The notes below the pieces were generated by a model that saw only the letters and a program-made list of their open reading frames with translations, was not told the origin of the DNA and made no database searches. Positions 22,206-32,760 of a stretch of DNA of 64,000 bases are shown here, one piece after another. The first letter of the stretch is position 1; each line of letters begins with the position of its first letter. Source of the DNA: Perognathus longimembris pacificus (taxonomy: Eukaryota > Chordata > Mammalia > Rodentia > Heteromyidae); the NCBI RefSeq assembly GCF_023159225.1, contig NC_063181.1:13289606-13353605 (forward strand). The letters run 5' to 3'. Position numbers and translations under genes: made by a program.

Positions 22206-24427
22206 GAACACCAGGAATGACCAATGTGCAATTTGAAGATTAACACAAGGTACATAGAAAACTCTGAAAATGATTTGCCTTGAGCCCATTTGTAAAGAGT
22301 AAGTTAATGTCAATGTGATGACAGAGGAATAAAAACCTTTAACCAATAGGGACATTACATGAACAAATTCCTGTGTTAAGAAACTATAGATTGATTGGTA
22401 GCTTTATTAGGGAACAAATTCTGTCCCAAACATAATAAATGAGCAAAGATCATAGCCTAAATCAACTCTTTAAAGATTACATTGTTTCATCATTAAAAAA
22501 CAATGTCTTAGTGCTCTATGTCTGATTTCTTTCTGATCCTACATTCTTTGCTGAGAGTTGACTTTGGGATCACCCACAACTGAGTAGAATTCAAAACTGG
22601 TTTTCATATCATACACAGATGTGTTCTTAATGTCCGCTTTGTTTTTGTTCTTTCTTCTGGTAGGAAACACTGATGTCAGTCATACATCATTTCACTTGTT
22701 AACTTTTATGGCTATCACATGCATTATTTTGAACATGTACATGAAAGCAAAACTCTCTTAACTGTGTAGCTGTATACATGAAAACTTTCATACTCTCTGA
22801 AATGGCAAAAAGGAACTATTATATCTCTCATGCATCAGCTTAATAACATTTGAAAGTGCTTCGAGTGTTTTTTTTTTGATGAAATACTGTTTTCACCTAA
22901 TTTTGTGAGTGAAAACTCAGAAAAATGCCCTTTGATATTGTCTATGAAGCAAGGATAGGAGGTCAGTTTCTGTGGTGCAAATAGCTAGAATTTAAAAAAA
23001 AAAGTAACTGATTTTTGACATAATCCTGAGGAAGATGAATTGACCAGAAAATTGATAGCGATTACGGGTGAGTATTAAGGTCTACTTGATATTGGATATC
23101 ATAAATCTTGTCAGTGATCCAGGCTCTCAAAACACTTCAACTGTACTATCCTTTGGCTACCGAAAAGTGTAATATCCAGACACATTGCAGCCTGGCTATT
23201 AATTACTTGTTGAATGTGCAGCTGGACAAGATTTTTCTCCCATTCTGTTAGCTGTCTCTTCATTCCAGTGATTTTACATATAGTGTCTAATCATTTTTAA
23301 CTTGGTGCTATTAAAATTTAAAGACTATCATGATTTTCTCTCTAAGACTCAAGGCGAAGACTCAAAGTTTTGCACATATTGTCGCTGATTATAATAGGAT
23401 ATAATGATAAATACACAATTACACTTAACTTCGATCAAATTTGAAACATATTTTCAGATAGAAACAGAATGATGATAAAAATAAGACATTTATGAAACAG
23501 TAAGATTTCATGGTTGTTGAAATGATTGTGTTGAAGTTCTGTGGAACAAAATTTGCAAGTTCTGAGAAGGGCAGTATTCCACAATACATTTACTCTGTTT
23601 TCATTTAGACCATAGTTGTAGGCATCACATGTATTCCTCCTGAAAGCCAAATATTTATACCAGTTTCTTTGTAGGCCAGACGTGTTTTCTCTAGCACAGC
23701 GCCCATGTATGATTGCCCTCCTTTTCAATACATTCTAAAATTTCATCAGCCTCTGTTCAACAAAAGAAGATCAGGGTCCTAAATAAGCCATCTCACTTAG
23801 AGTAGCTCTTCAAAAAGAAAAAGGGACAAAATCCATTTGCCCTTTGTAGGAAACGTGTTATCTAAATGTTGATCTGTCTCTGACTGAGCTTGGAGTGAGG
23901 GGGCATTCAAACTCCAGCCTGCTAGGTATTTGATAGATTTCACGTTATTGAAGGGACAGTTTCTCCTCCATTGTCATCCTTGTATTTGTACTCTGTACTG
24001 TGTTGTGAGTGATGATGCCGAAGATGAACAATGAACAGAGAAAAGAGAAAGAGATGAAAAGGCAGTGTGTTAGAAGAGGGGGCAGATCAGCCCTTCCTCC
24101 CTCTGTGTGAGCACCTGCTTTGTGAGCGATAGATCACTGTCAACCAACAGAGAAGTAGAATGTGGGGACAAGAAGAAAACTCATTAAAATAAGATGTTCA
24201 TGATATTATGGGGATTTATCAGCAGCAAGGGGCAAGGAGCTTTCTGGCCATTTCTTTTAAAGCACTTGTCTCTCCAACTGGTATAAGATTGCATAGGATA
24301 ATACATGTGCATGGCAGTATGCTTTTCCATGCTTATCACTGTTCCTGTCCCAAGGTTCACAATCCGTAATGTAATAACCATAAACCAGTTTTCCCGGATT
24401 TCTAGATAGTTTTAACAAAACTAAAGT
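22206..24427. other. Largely unique sequence
   Basis: Over 2 kb with little recognisable repeat. At about 23215-23290 the words gattttt(c)tcccattctg and gctgtctcttcattcc resemble the minus strand of an old L1 ORF2 fragment, too short to call separately. The 97-codon minus frame at 23435-23728 has several Cys residues (TCDAYNYG, TCKFCSTE) but no recognisable domain. I treat it as unexplained. Confidence 0.45.
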
Positions 24428-24443
24428 TATTATTTGGATTCTT

Positions 24444-24652
24444 TTTTTTTTTTTTTTTTTGCCAGTCCTGGGCCTTGGACTCAGGGCCTGAGTACTGTCC
24501 CTGGCTTCTTTTTGCTCAAGGCTAGCACTCTGCCACTTGAGTCACAGCGCCACTTCTGGCCATTTTCTGTATATGTGGTGCTGGGGAATCGAACCCAGGG
24601 CTTCAAGTATACGAGGCAAGCGCTCTTGCCACTAGGCCATATCCCCAGCCCC
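24444..24652 (-). mobile_element. IDL-Geo SINE, full length, minus
   Basis: Poly-T tail, reverse Geo of the older type (cttctttttgctcaaggc), reverse ID half ending atccccagcccc. A perfect 16-bp direct repeat (tattatttggattctt) flanks it at 24428-24443 and 24653-24668. Read from the SINE side the junction is CTT|AAGAATCC, a TT|AA-type nick. Confidence 0.95.
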
Positions 24653-24734
24653 TATTATTTGGATTCTTAAGAACTAAAACTATATAGTAAATTCACATTT
24701 TCTCTAGACATATTTCTAAACAAGGTGTGTAAAT

Positions 24735-25685
24735 GACTAACAGGTAAACAAAAAAGTGCTAAATATCACAAACCATATGGGGAATACAAACTTCAAAGCC
24801 CAGGAGCTACTATCTCCTATCTGTTACAATGACTATGATCCAAAAGACAAAAGCTAAGGGTTGGCAAACATGTGGAGAATGGGAAGCCCATGTGCGTTGT
24901 TTAAGAGAGTGTTAAGTTATTAACAATATACAAAAGAGTAGGCGGTTTCCTCAGAAGATTATAAGCTGAATTATGATTGAATGAGATTGAATGAACAAGC
25001 TACAAGAATTAAAACCAGCATATGGAGAAGACATAGTTCCCATGTGCATTGCAGCACTATTTACAGTAGACAAGATATGAAAACCATCCAAATGTCTACC
25101 CATAGTTGAATGGACTAATAATTTGTAGTATATGTGTACATCAGACATTTTTTTTTTTTGGCCAGTCCTGGGCCTTGGACTCAGGGCCTGAGCACTGTCC
25201 CTGGCTTCTTTTTGCTCAAGGCTAGCACTCTGCCACTTGAGTCACAGCGCCGCTTCTGGCCGTTTTCTGTATATGTGGTGCTGGGGAATCGAACCTAGGG
25301 CCTCGTGTATCCGAGGCAGGCACTCTTGCCACTAGGCTATATCCCCAGCCCTACATCAGACATTTTGAGCTCATAGAAAAGAAGATGTTCTTATCCTTTA
25401 TGAAAGCATAACTGAAACATGGAAGACATTAGGGTAAATGAAATAAGCAGGCACCAGAAGACAAATATTTTGTGACCTTGGGTTTCTCGGTGAAATCTGG
25501 GGGAAAATCTCACTGAAGAGTAAAATACTAGTTACCAGTGGCTAAGGTACAGAGATGGAGACTTGTTGGTTAACAGCTACAAAATTTAGATTAAGAGGAA
25601 TCAGCCCAACAAATATATTGGGCATCTTGGAGATTATAGTTAATAGCAATATATTTTAACCTAAACCAATTGAGAAAAAAATATA
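24735..25685 (+). mobile_element. Ancient L1: ORF2 C-terminal remnant and 3'UTR, split by a SINE
   Basis: Before the SINE, 24735-25140 translates in broken frames to the C-terminal ORF2 pattern of mammalian L1 ('tatctcctatctgttacaat', a gcagcactatttacagtaga segment, ccaaatgtctacccatagtt). After the SINE, 25367-25685 follows an old L1 3'UTR (ggtaaatgaaataagcaggc, agttaccagtggctaaggta, gattatagttaatagcaata). It is much older than the L1s at 8990, 44179 and 59460. It is interrupted at 25137-25366 by an IDL-Geo and its target repeat. Confidence 0.7.
25152..25351 (-). mobile_element. IDL-Geo SINE inside ancient L1, mosaic subfamily signature
   Basis: Full-length minus copy flanked by a perfect 15-bp repeat (tacatcagacatttt) at 25137-25151 and 25352-25366. 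Its ID half has the young-subfamily bases (ctcgtgtatccgaggcaggc, aacctaggg, ctaggctat). Its Geo half has the older bases (cttctttttgctc, cttgagtcacagcgcc). No other copy in the window combines them this way. It is a clear nested insertion and so younger than the host L1. Confidence 0.95.
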
Positions 25686-26249
25686 TGTCTGTTTAGGTCT
25701 CAGAGGAGATACTTCTCCTTGGTATGGTGCCCCCTAGATTCCCATGATCTCATTATTATGCAATGGTTATCATAGTAACAGAGCTTCCACTTTATATGTA
25801 CCAAAAATCCCACAAACAGATTTTGTTTCTTGGAGAAGAATATCAACAAACTTGCTTAGCATTGTTTGCCATTTTAACATAAGAGTGTTTGCCAAAGATT
25901 GAGCTATAATTAAAACCACTCTTCACAAATACAAAGACCTCATTTTAAAATAAATTGAGAATTTTTACTTAATATTTTTGTTTTTTACTTTATATTTATT
26001 TTGAGAAAACAATGGAAACATCTTGAAATTCAGAGTCATTGTATAGGTAGTCATTTTCAAAAATTGAATTATAGATTGCTTTTTGTCTTTCCAAAGCATC
26101 TGATATTTGTTTTCTGCTCTGCAAATCTCTGCAAATAGTGGTCCTTATAGCAGTTGCCAAAAGGGAATTTAGAATTACACAACTCTTAGAGCCAAAATAT
26201 GTGGTCTTTTTACTAACAGTCTTCTTAATAAAGATGTTAGTTGTTTTTA
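25686..26249. other. Unassigned AT-rich sequence
   Basis: No repeat or gene signal recognised. Confidence 0.55.
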
Positions 26250-26590
26250 TTTTTTTTTTCTGGTGGTTGTTGTTGGTCCAGTGTTTGAGTTTAGGGCCTT
26301 GTTTCTAGGCAAGCAGTCTACCACGTGAAATATATATACATCCATCCCTTTTTACTCTACCGTTTTCCAGATAAGGTTTGCTTTTTCCCTAAGTCAGCCT
26401 TCCATCATGATGTTCCTACCTACAGCTACTAAAATGCTGGGATTTCAGACATAACCTATGACTCCAGGTTTGTTTTTGTGTGTAAGGGTCTTGCTAACTA
26501 GCCTCAAAACTTGACCTTCCTGGTATTTCTATCTCTGCCACCCATCTATAGGGGGATTACAAGGATGAGACCCAGCTTTGGTCAGTAATG
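26250..26590 (-). repeat. Old ID/B1-type SINE remnants, minus
   Basis: 26250-26350 reads as a reversed ID head (ggtccagtgtttgagtttag, ggcaagcagtctaccacgtg). 26360-26470 and 26471-26585 each resemble a reversed B1 body; the second has gggtcttgctaactagcctc and gggggattacaaggatgaga. This could be one ID-B1 fusion SINE plus a separate B1. All parts are strongly decayed and the boundaries are approximate. Confidence 0.5.
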
Positions 26591-27955
26591 AATCTCTATC
26601 TCTAAAAAACATTTTAAATCCTGCTGCATTCTCAACACTGAAAACATGGACTGTCTGTGTATGCCTATATCATATTTTTTGCATGCTAAATGCAAGCAAA
26701 GGACAGGAGTGAGTCACAGGATAATTTACTGAGTGCCAAGTAAAAATTAGCAATATACTTCTAGTACTATGGTATAATTATAAGTGCAAGAGGCTTAGTT
26801 GTCAATATATAGTAAGCACCCAGTAAGGGAGCTTCTTTATTCCTTTTTCCTACTTTGAACTGTAAATATCTAATAGCTAAATTCTTTATGAGTGCTGACA
26901 TTAATTTGTTTCTTTTGATAAGTTTGGCTTTCCTCTGTGAGAAGAACTATGTGACTACTCAGTGCTACTACTGACAGTGTGGAAGATTTGTAGGATGTAT
27001 TATGATATGAATAAACATTAATGGATACTTTATTGGAAAAAATTCTTCCTCTATTCCATACTCCAGAAAATCTCCTTTGAGTGTTCACCAGTATTTAAAT
27101 TTAAATCTTTTCATTTCTTGTCATCATTTTTGTAATCTATCAAGAAGACAGATTCCTTTTGCTGCGTACCTCTAAACCTCTTGAAAACCTTAGCCAGATT
27201 TTAAATTCCACAGAAAATGAAGACAATATAAATGAGATAACATAACTTTGTTTATCTGATATTTTCTAATGAGGTCCAGATTTGAGTAGAGGAGAATGGA
27301 AAGAGAAAACTATCCTTGTAAAGAATCTCTAAAGGTCACACAGTCTTATCGTATCTAAGATGACCTCTAGCTCCTTAAACATCGTATACATGATGAGAGC
27401 CAAATCTGATACCTAATGTGGGATCTTCTGATTTACTAGTTAGTTAAACCTAAGAATATCAAGGTAAAAGGTATGATCATACTGTAAATACCAAAATTTA
27501 CAATATACCCAACAATAGATTTTGGCCAAGTATGTGAAAACTGTGATTCTTTTCCCTGGACACTTCTAGAATTATATTTTATTTCTATGTTCTACATAAA
27601 TGGATACATACAACTAGTAAATAAAATCAATGGCTATACATAATGTTAGTTTTAATAGCAGAAAGCAAGTAAATCCTAAATGATCTGTACTATGTTTAGA
27701 TATCTACCATTGGGTCTAAGAAAAACAACAACAACAAAGAAAAGCCAAAAACATCATTCTCTGCATATGGGGATGCTCATTATATTAACAATTAATTCTA
27801 TAGGAGGGGTAGTGATAATATGATCAAAAGAAGGATAAGATAGAGCCCAGAGGCTTCGTTTATGTTATTCCTTTATATAACAGAAATAAAAGAAAGAGAA
27901 GTCTGATTTGAGTATAGTATGTATTAAAGATTGTGATAATTTAAGGTAAGAGTTA
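26591..27955. other. Unassigned sequence
   Basis: About 1.4 kb with no confident repeat. The minus frame at 26870-27088 is unremarkable. Confidence 0.5.
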
Positions 27956-27969
27956 CTGAAATTCTTTTA

Positions 27970-28405
27970 TTTATATATTTTATTATCAAACTGAATTACA
28001 GAGAGGTTACAGTTTCATACATTAGGCACTGGATACATTTCTTGAACTCTTTGTTACCTCATTCCTCATTCCCCCTCCCTCCTCCCACTTGCCCTCCCCC
28101 CCTCATGAGTTGTTCAGTTCATTTACACCAAACAGTTTTGCAAGTGTTGCTTTTGTAGTTTGTCTTTTTTTACCCTGTGTCTCTCGATTTTGGTATTCAC
28201 TCCCAATTTCCTAGTTCTAATACCAGTATACCCGGTTTCCAATATACTCAGATAAGATACAGAAAAAGTGTAGGTACAACCACAGGAAGGTGATACAAGA
28301 AGATCATCAATAATAGAGTTACATATGGCACGTTGAAAGTAGTTACAACTGTGATATAACAATCATTTCCATAATATGGAGTTCATTTTACTTAACCGGG
28401 AATAT
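27970..28405 (-). mobile_element. 5'-truncated L1 3'UTR, minus, with target-site duplication
   Basis: Runs from the reversed A/T tail through gaattacagagaggttacag, a C-rich tract (about 28065-28105), tgtgtctctcgattttggta and aataccagtatacccggttt to ataatatggagttcatttta. It is thus a near-complete 3'UTR of the younger L1 type. A perfect 14-bp repeat (ctgaaattctttta) flanks it at 27956-27969 and 28406-28419. From the L1 side the nick is GCTT|AAAAG. The minus-side 79-codon frame is read-through. Confidence 0.9.
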
Positions 28406-28419
28406 CTGAAATTCTTTTA

Positions 28420-30728
28420 AGCAAGACAAAATTTATAATGGTATCTGTAGAAGAGATGCACAGTAAATAATAACATCTAATGCTTAGTGCATACTTACTT
28501 TATGGAAGCCCCTCTGCTTTACTCTGTCATCTAGGGAAACATCATCTTTCCTCTTTCAGATCATTTTCAGATCTAAATAAGCCCATTATCTTTGTAATTA
28601 CCAGTACTTTGAAAAGTTTTCTTCTTTGGTTTTAGTTCTTGCTGTTCCCCATGTCTCCAAAGAACTAAACAATACAAAAAGGCAGCACAAGGCTTTCAAA
28701 ACTGAAATCACAAAAGAACAAAGATACAATTTTTATTTTAAGAATTCAATGTGCTATAGTACCATTTCTACTTGAAAGATAATACTGGACACCATTTATA
28801 GAAAGGCATACTGCGATTAATATATGAATATGCACAATAAAACTGTTTCACTCTGGTTTCTTAAACTGAAATCTCATCTTGGATAGCTCAGGCTAATCAA
28901 GTGGTTGGCTCTTAGATGGAAGAAAGTTCAAGATTCTTCAAGGTTACTTGGCTAATAAGTTGTAGAATGAAACATTGAACTCAGGAAACTTGGATTCCAA
29001 GCATATTTTCTTAACTAATAAATCATGGTAATTTATTGAAAAGATTATGCGCTTGCAAACTAAAAATACTAAACAGACACAAACTTTTATTAATGATGAA
29101 TAATTATTGAGTCATGCTTCCAAAAATACATTGATTATGATTACTTGATCTTCTTATAATACATAGAAAACAAGAACGTGTGAAAAATGTATCTACTGCA
29201 ACATGAACTTTCCTAGTTTTCAAAACGCCATCGTGAGAATGTATTTGGATGAACTTTTAAGGGTTTCCAGAAGCCATTTCCAATTCAAACTTCTATAGTT
29301 GAGACAATAACAAATCAAATTGAGATACAAAACAAACAGGTTATTTTAATTATGCAAAACAAGTATCAACATAATTAGTTTGCCTTAAAGTGGACTGTAG
29401 TACTAGGGAAGACTTGGCATAGTAGTAGGTGTAGACTTGGCATAGGAAGTAACACAGTATGCCCAGTTCATGATCTTCCTATATCTTGTGGGTGTTTTGC
29501 TTGCTTCTAATTTTCAGATTGATAGCTTAGCAATAACTAGTTAACTAGAGAGAAACACTATCAATTTTTACAACTCCCATGATTCTGTTTATGATGACTA
29601 GCAAGGTAAATTAGATCAATATGTTGGCAAATTTAAACTTTATTCCTGCTGGTCTGGGGACACATCCTGCTTTGCCAGCACTCTGAAGGCAAATGGTGGG
29701 GAATTTGAAGCCAACCTCTGCTAACTCAGCTTTAGACTGAGCTTTGGTAGGCTTTAGTTCATTCTGAGTTGTATTATGTTTTCTCAAAAACAAATGGACA
29801 GGTAAAAATAACACAAACCCTCTTTTGGCATTCTTTATTTACATAAAATTTGTCCAAAATACTAGCATTAAAATGTCTTGATAGAAAACAAGCCAAGCTA
29901 AGCAAGCAAGCCCAGCAAGGTGTGACATAGAGGGCATGAGACAATGGTATCGGCGGATGGAGCCAGAAGCCAATGCTAAGGGAGTCAATAGAAACAATTT
30001 ATGGATGATATAAATTAGGTCTCCAAGTTGTTGTTTTATTCCTTAAATCAGTTTGCTTATTCATATCGTTCAGATTTCAATAAGGTTATCTAGTTATAGT
30101 AAGGAATGAATTTCTATTTTAAATAATTCCATTTTAGAAGCCAAACTATAATTCTCTGGAAAATCACTTCAAGAAAAGTTTCACAACGGTGCACAGATAA
30201 TTTGCCTACCTGTGCTTTTGATAGATTGCCATGCACAGGAAAATTTGAAGACGAAACCCATAAAAGAACAGCAGCTCATTTACATCGAGGCTCTCAATTG
30301 TTCAAGTCAATTTTCTTTTGCCTTTTGGCAAATGTTTTTCATCCGCTTCAGTTATAGAGTGCATTTCTATTGGCTATGAGAGTATCGTAACAGCTGAAGA
30401 TGCAGCATGGGTCCAAAGACTAATAATAGCGAAGCTAAAACAAATCACTTTTATTACACGAAATAAGGCAAAGACATCTTACTAATGGATAACAAAGAGT
30501 GTAAGAACATGACACAAATGTTGGCTTAAATTGAATACAGTGAACACTACTAGCTCTGTAGACTTCATTGTTAATGTCTATGTGTGCCAGATTGTAAATA
30601 TCAGACTCTTTGTGTGTGCGTTTTTTTAAATGCTCAAAATGGATGTTTTTAAATTACTTTCATTTAACTTGTAGAACTCATAATGTTTAGGTCCACAAAC
30701 CATACTTCAAAAATTCATGAGAGATCTT

Positions 30729-30729
<1 letters not shown>
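28420..30729. other. Long unique stretch, possible conserved non-coding block near its end
   Basis: No repeats confidently recognised over 2.3 kb. The 30195-30420 part (for example cattgcccatgcacagg-like and cttttgccttttggcaaatg words) has mixed composition and does not look like decayed repeat. The 67-codon minus frame at 29611-29814 has no domain. Confidence 0.45.

Positions 30730-30785
<56 letters not shown>
30730..30785 (+). repeat. (GT)n microsatellite at a SINE tail
   Basis: Uninterrupted GT/TG run of about 28 units directly abutting the 3' end of the minus-strand IDL-Geo. It stands where other copies have poly-T. Confidence 0.95.
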
Positions 30786-30789
<4 letters not shown>

Positions 30790-30977
30790 CAGTCCTGGGG
30801 CTTGAATTCAGGGCCTGAGCACTGTCCCTGGCTTCTTTTTGCTCAAGGCTAGCACTCTACCACTTGAACCACAGCGCCACTTCTGGCTTTTTCTATATGT
30901 GTGGTGCTGAGGAATCGAACCTAGGGTTTCATGTATATGAAGCAAACACTTTACCATTAGACCATATTCCCAGCCCC
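30786..30977 (-). mobile_element. IDL-Geo SINE, older, with (CA)n in place of a poly-A tail
   Basis: Reverse Geo starts gccagtcctggggcttgaat. The reverse ID half has several changes (aagcaaacactttaccatta, gaccatattcccagcccc). More diverged than most copies. On the SINE strand the tail is (CA)n. No clear target repeat is visible, probably because the microsatellite replaced one side. Confidence 0.85.
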
Positions 30978-32189
30978 TTGTTTTGTGTTTTTCCATAAAT
31001 TATCTCTGAATATATCCTCTCACTTAGAAGTTAGAATTGATTAGAAAAACAAAACCTAGCAATCCTAGATGGACTCAAAAATAATCCCAGGATAGTCAAC
31101 GCTCATCAGAGTATAAACAATGTTCCTTAAAATCATTTATATACACAGACATAAAAGTGCACTTAGTAGATGTAATTACAGATTTTACAACCGTGCAATC
31201 AAAGAACACATCTATCATATTTATTGTCTGCATTACTGGGAGTTCAGTAAATCAATCTGAAGAAATGTAGGCAGCTGTTTGCTTCTTCTCCATTTGCTGA
31301 CAGGAACTGTAAAGCAGCCACTAAAGAGAGACAAAAATCTTTCATATCAGAAAGTTATGGGTGACAGAATTTCCTTTTCCCAGAATTCCTTGGCTAAGAT
31401 AAAAATAATTATATGCACTTCATAATTATTGCACACTATTTTTTTGGAATGGAAACTTTCCTGGTGATGAGAATTAATATTAATATTTTACTATTTAGAA
31501 CAACATAGTTTTTCTCTGCTAAGAAGAAAATGAGTTGGTTTAAAGAAGTGCCTATGATGATTGGAAAATATAATTTCAAATGATAACTTCTACTAAATTG
31601 AAGTTTAGCTTTGTTTAAAGGGCATACAATTACTATATTTCACTGAAAAGAAAACAGTACAGTTTCATCTCTTTAAATATGTGTTTTTATAGTTCGGCAG
31701 TTATTTAACTTTTTGAAAGAAATAACTGTTGTCATTATGAAGAAGAGGAAATACAGTAAGTGGCTTCAGATGATTTTTCTGCAAAGTATAAATTAGCCTT
31801 ACGAGCTTACTGTAAGTTTCAAGCAAGGTGCTCAGTTGGAGAACTTAGGGCACACAGTTAAGGAATAAATGATGAGTCAGGGGCAGAATGGCATTATTTT
31901 CTACTGATTTGGGTCTGAAATGTCCTCCAAACTCATTAAATAATGGTTTTGTTACCAGATGATGTAACAGTTAGGATGGAGGCAACTTTACAAAGTTGGG
32001 TCTGCTTGGAAGAAGACAGGTCATTGTGATGGGCTATGTTTTTTAAATTAGTGTCTATTAATTTTGTATTTGATATTGGGTTTCCTTATAGTTATATATA
32101 TTTATATACTTATATTATTATATGTTAATATATGTATAAGATGTAAATACATAACCATTTATTATAATATATATAATATGAAAAGAATT
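30978..32189. other. Unassigned AT-rich sequence
   Basis: No gene or repeat recognised apart from a TA-rich stretch at 32085-32180. Confidence 0.5.
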
Positions 32190-32760
32190 TTGATCTTAGT
32201 TACAATATCCTCCCCATTGCCTTCCTCCGTTATCTCCTTTTCCCACCCCCACTGGTCCGTTCCCTTCCTGTGTTCTCCTACTGCCTTCCTGCCTCCCTGT
32301 ATTTTTATTTTAGATTCCACATACTGGTCTTGCTGAATCTGGTTTGTTACACTTAAAGGATGAGTACCAGTTCTGCCATCAGGATGTTGTTCTAAATGAA
32401 TTATTAATACTCCTTTGTGTTTGTATGCAACATTGAAAAGAATCACTGATCCGCCGATGGTCATGTAAGTTGATTCCATGATTAGGCAATTGTGAGGAGC
32501 AGCAGGATAGACATTGGGGAAAGGTAGTATCTCCACTGTATGTTAACATTGATTGCCTTGGATAAATGCCCAAGAGCATTACAGGTGCATCATATGGCAG
32601 CCATACGTCAAACTTCCATATGTATTTCCACAATGGATGCACTGACTCCAATCCCCACTCAGGATGTCCAATGCTAGCAGACAACATCTGCCGTTTCTTT
32701 ATGGGAGCCATTTTGAAAGGAATAAGATGGAATCTCGGCTTTCTGATGAGAACTCCAGTA
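32190..32760 (-). mobile_element. Old L1: end of ORF2 and 3'UTR, minus
   Basis: 32215-32330 is the pyrimidine-rich reverse of an L1 3'UTR. From about 32310 on, the sequence follows the minus strand of the C-terminal ORF2 region. Seen are agattccacatactggtctt, gttgattccatgattaggca, aaatgcccaagagcattaca and ggaataagatggaatctcgg, all in the order usual for mammalian L1s. Stops and indels are frequent. The overlapping frames up to 124 codons (32162-32536, minus) are remnants or chance. Confidence 0.7.

Noticed and set aside
32162..32711. 124- and 110-codon overlapping minus frames
   Set aside because: Decayed L1 ORF2/3'UTR sequence; both frames overlap in conflicting registers.
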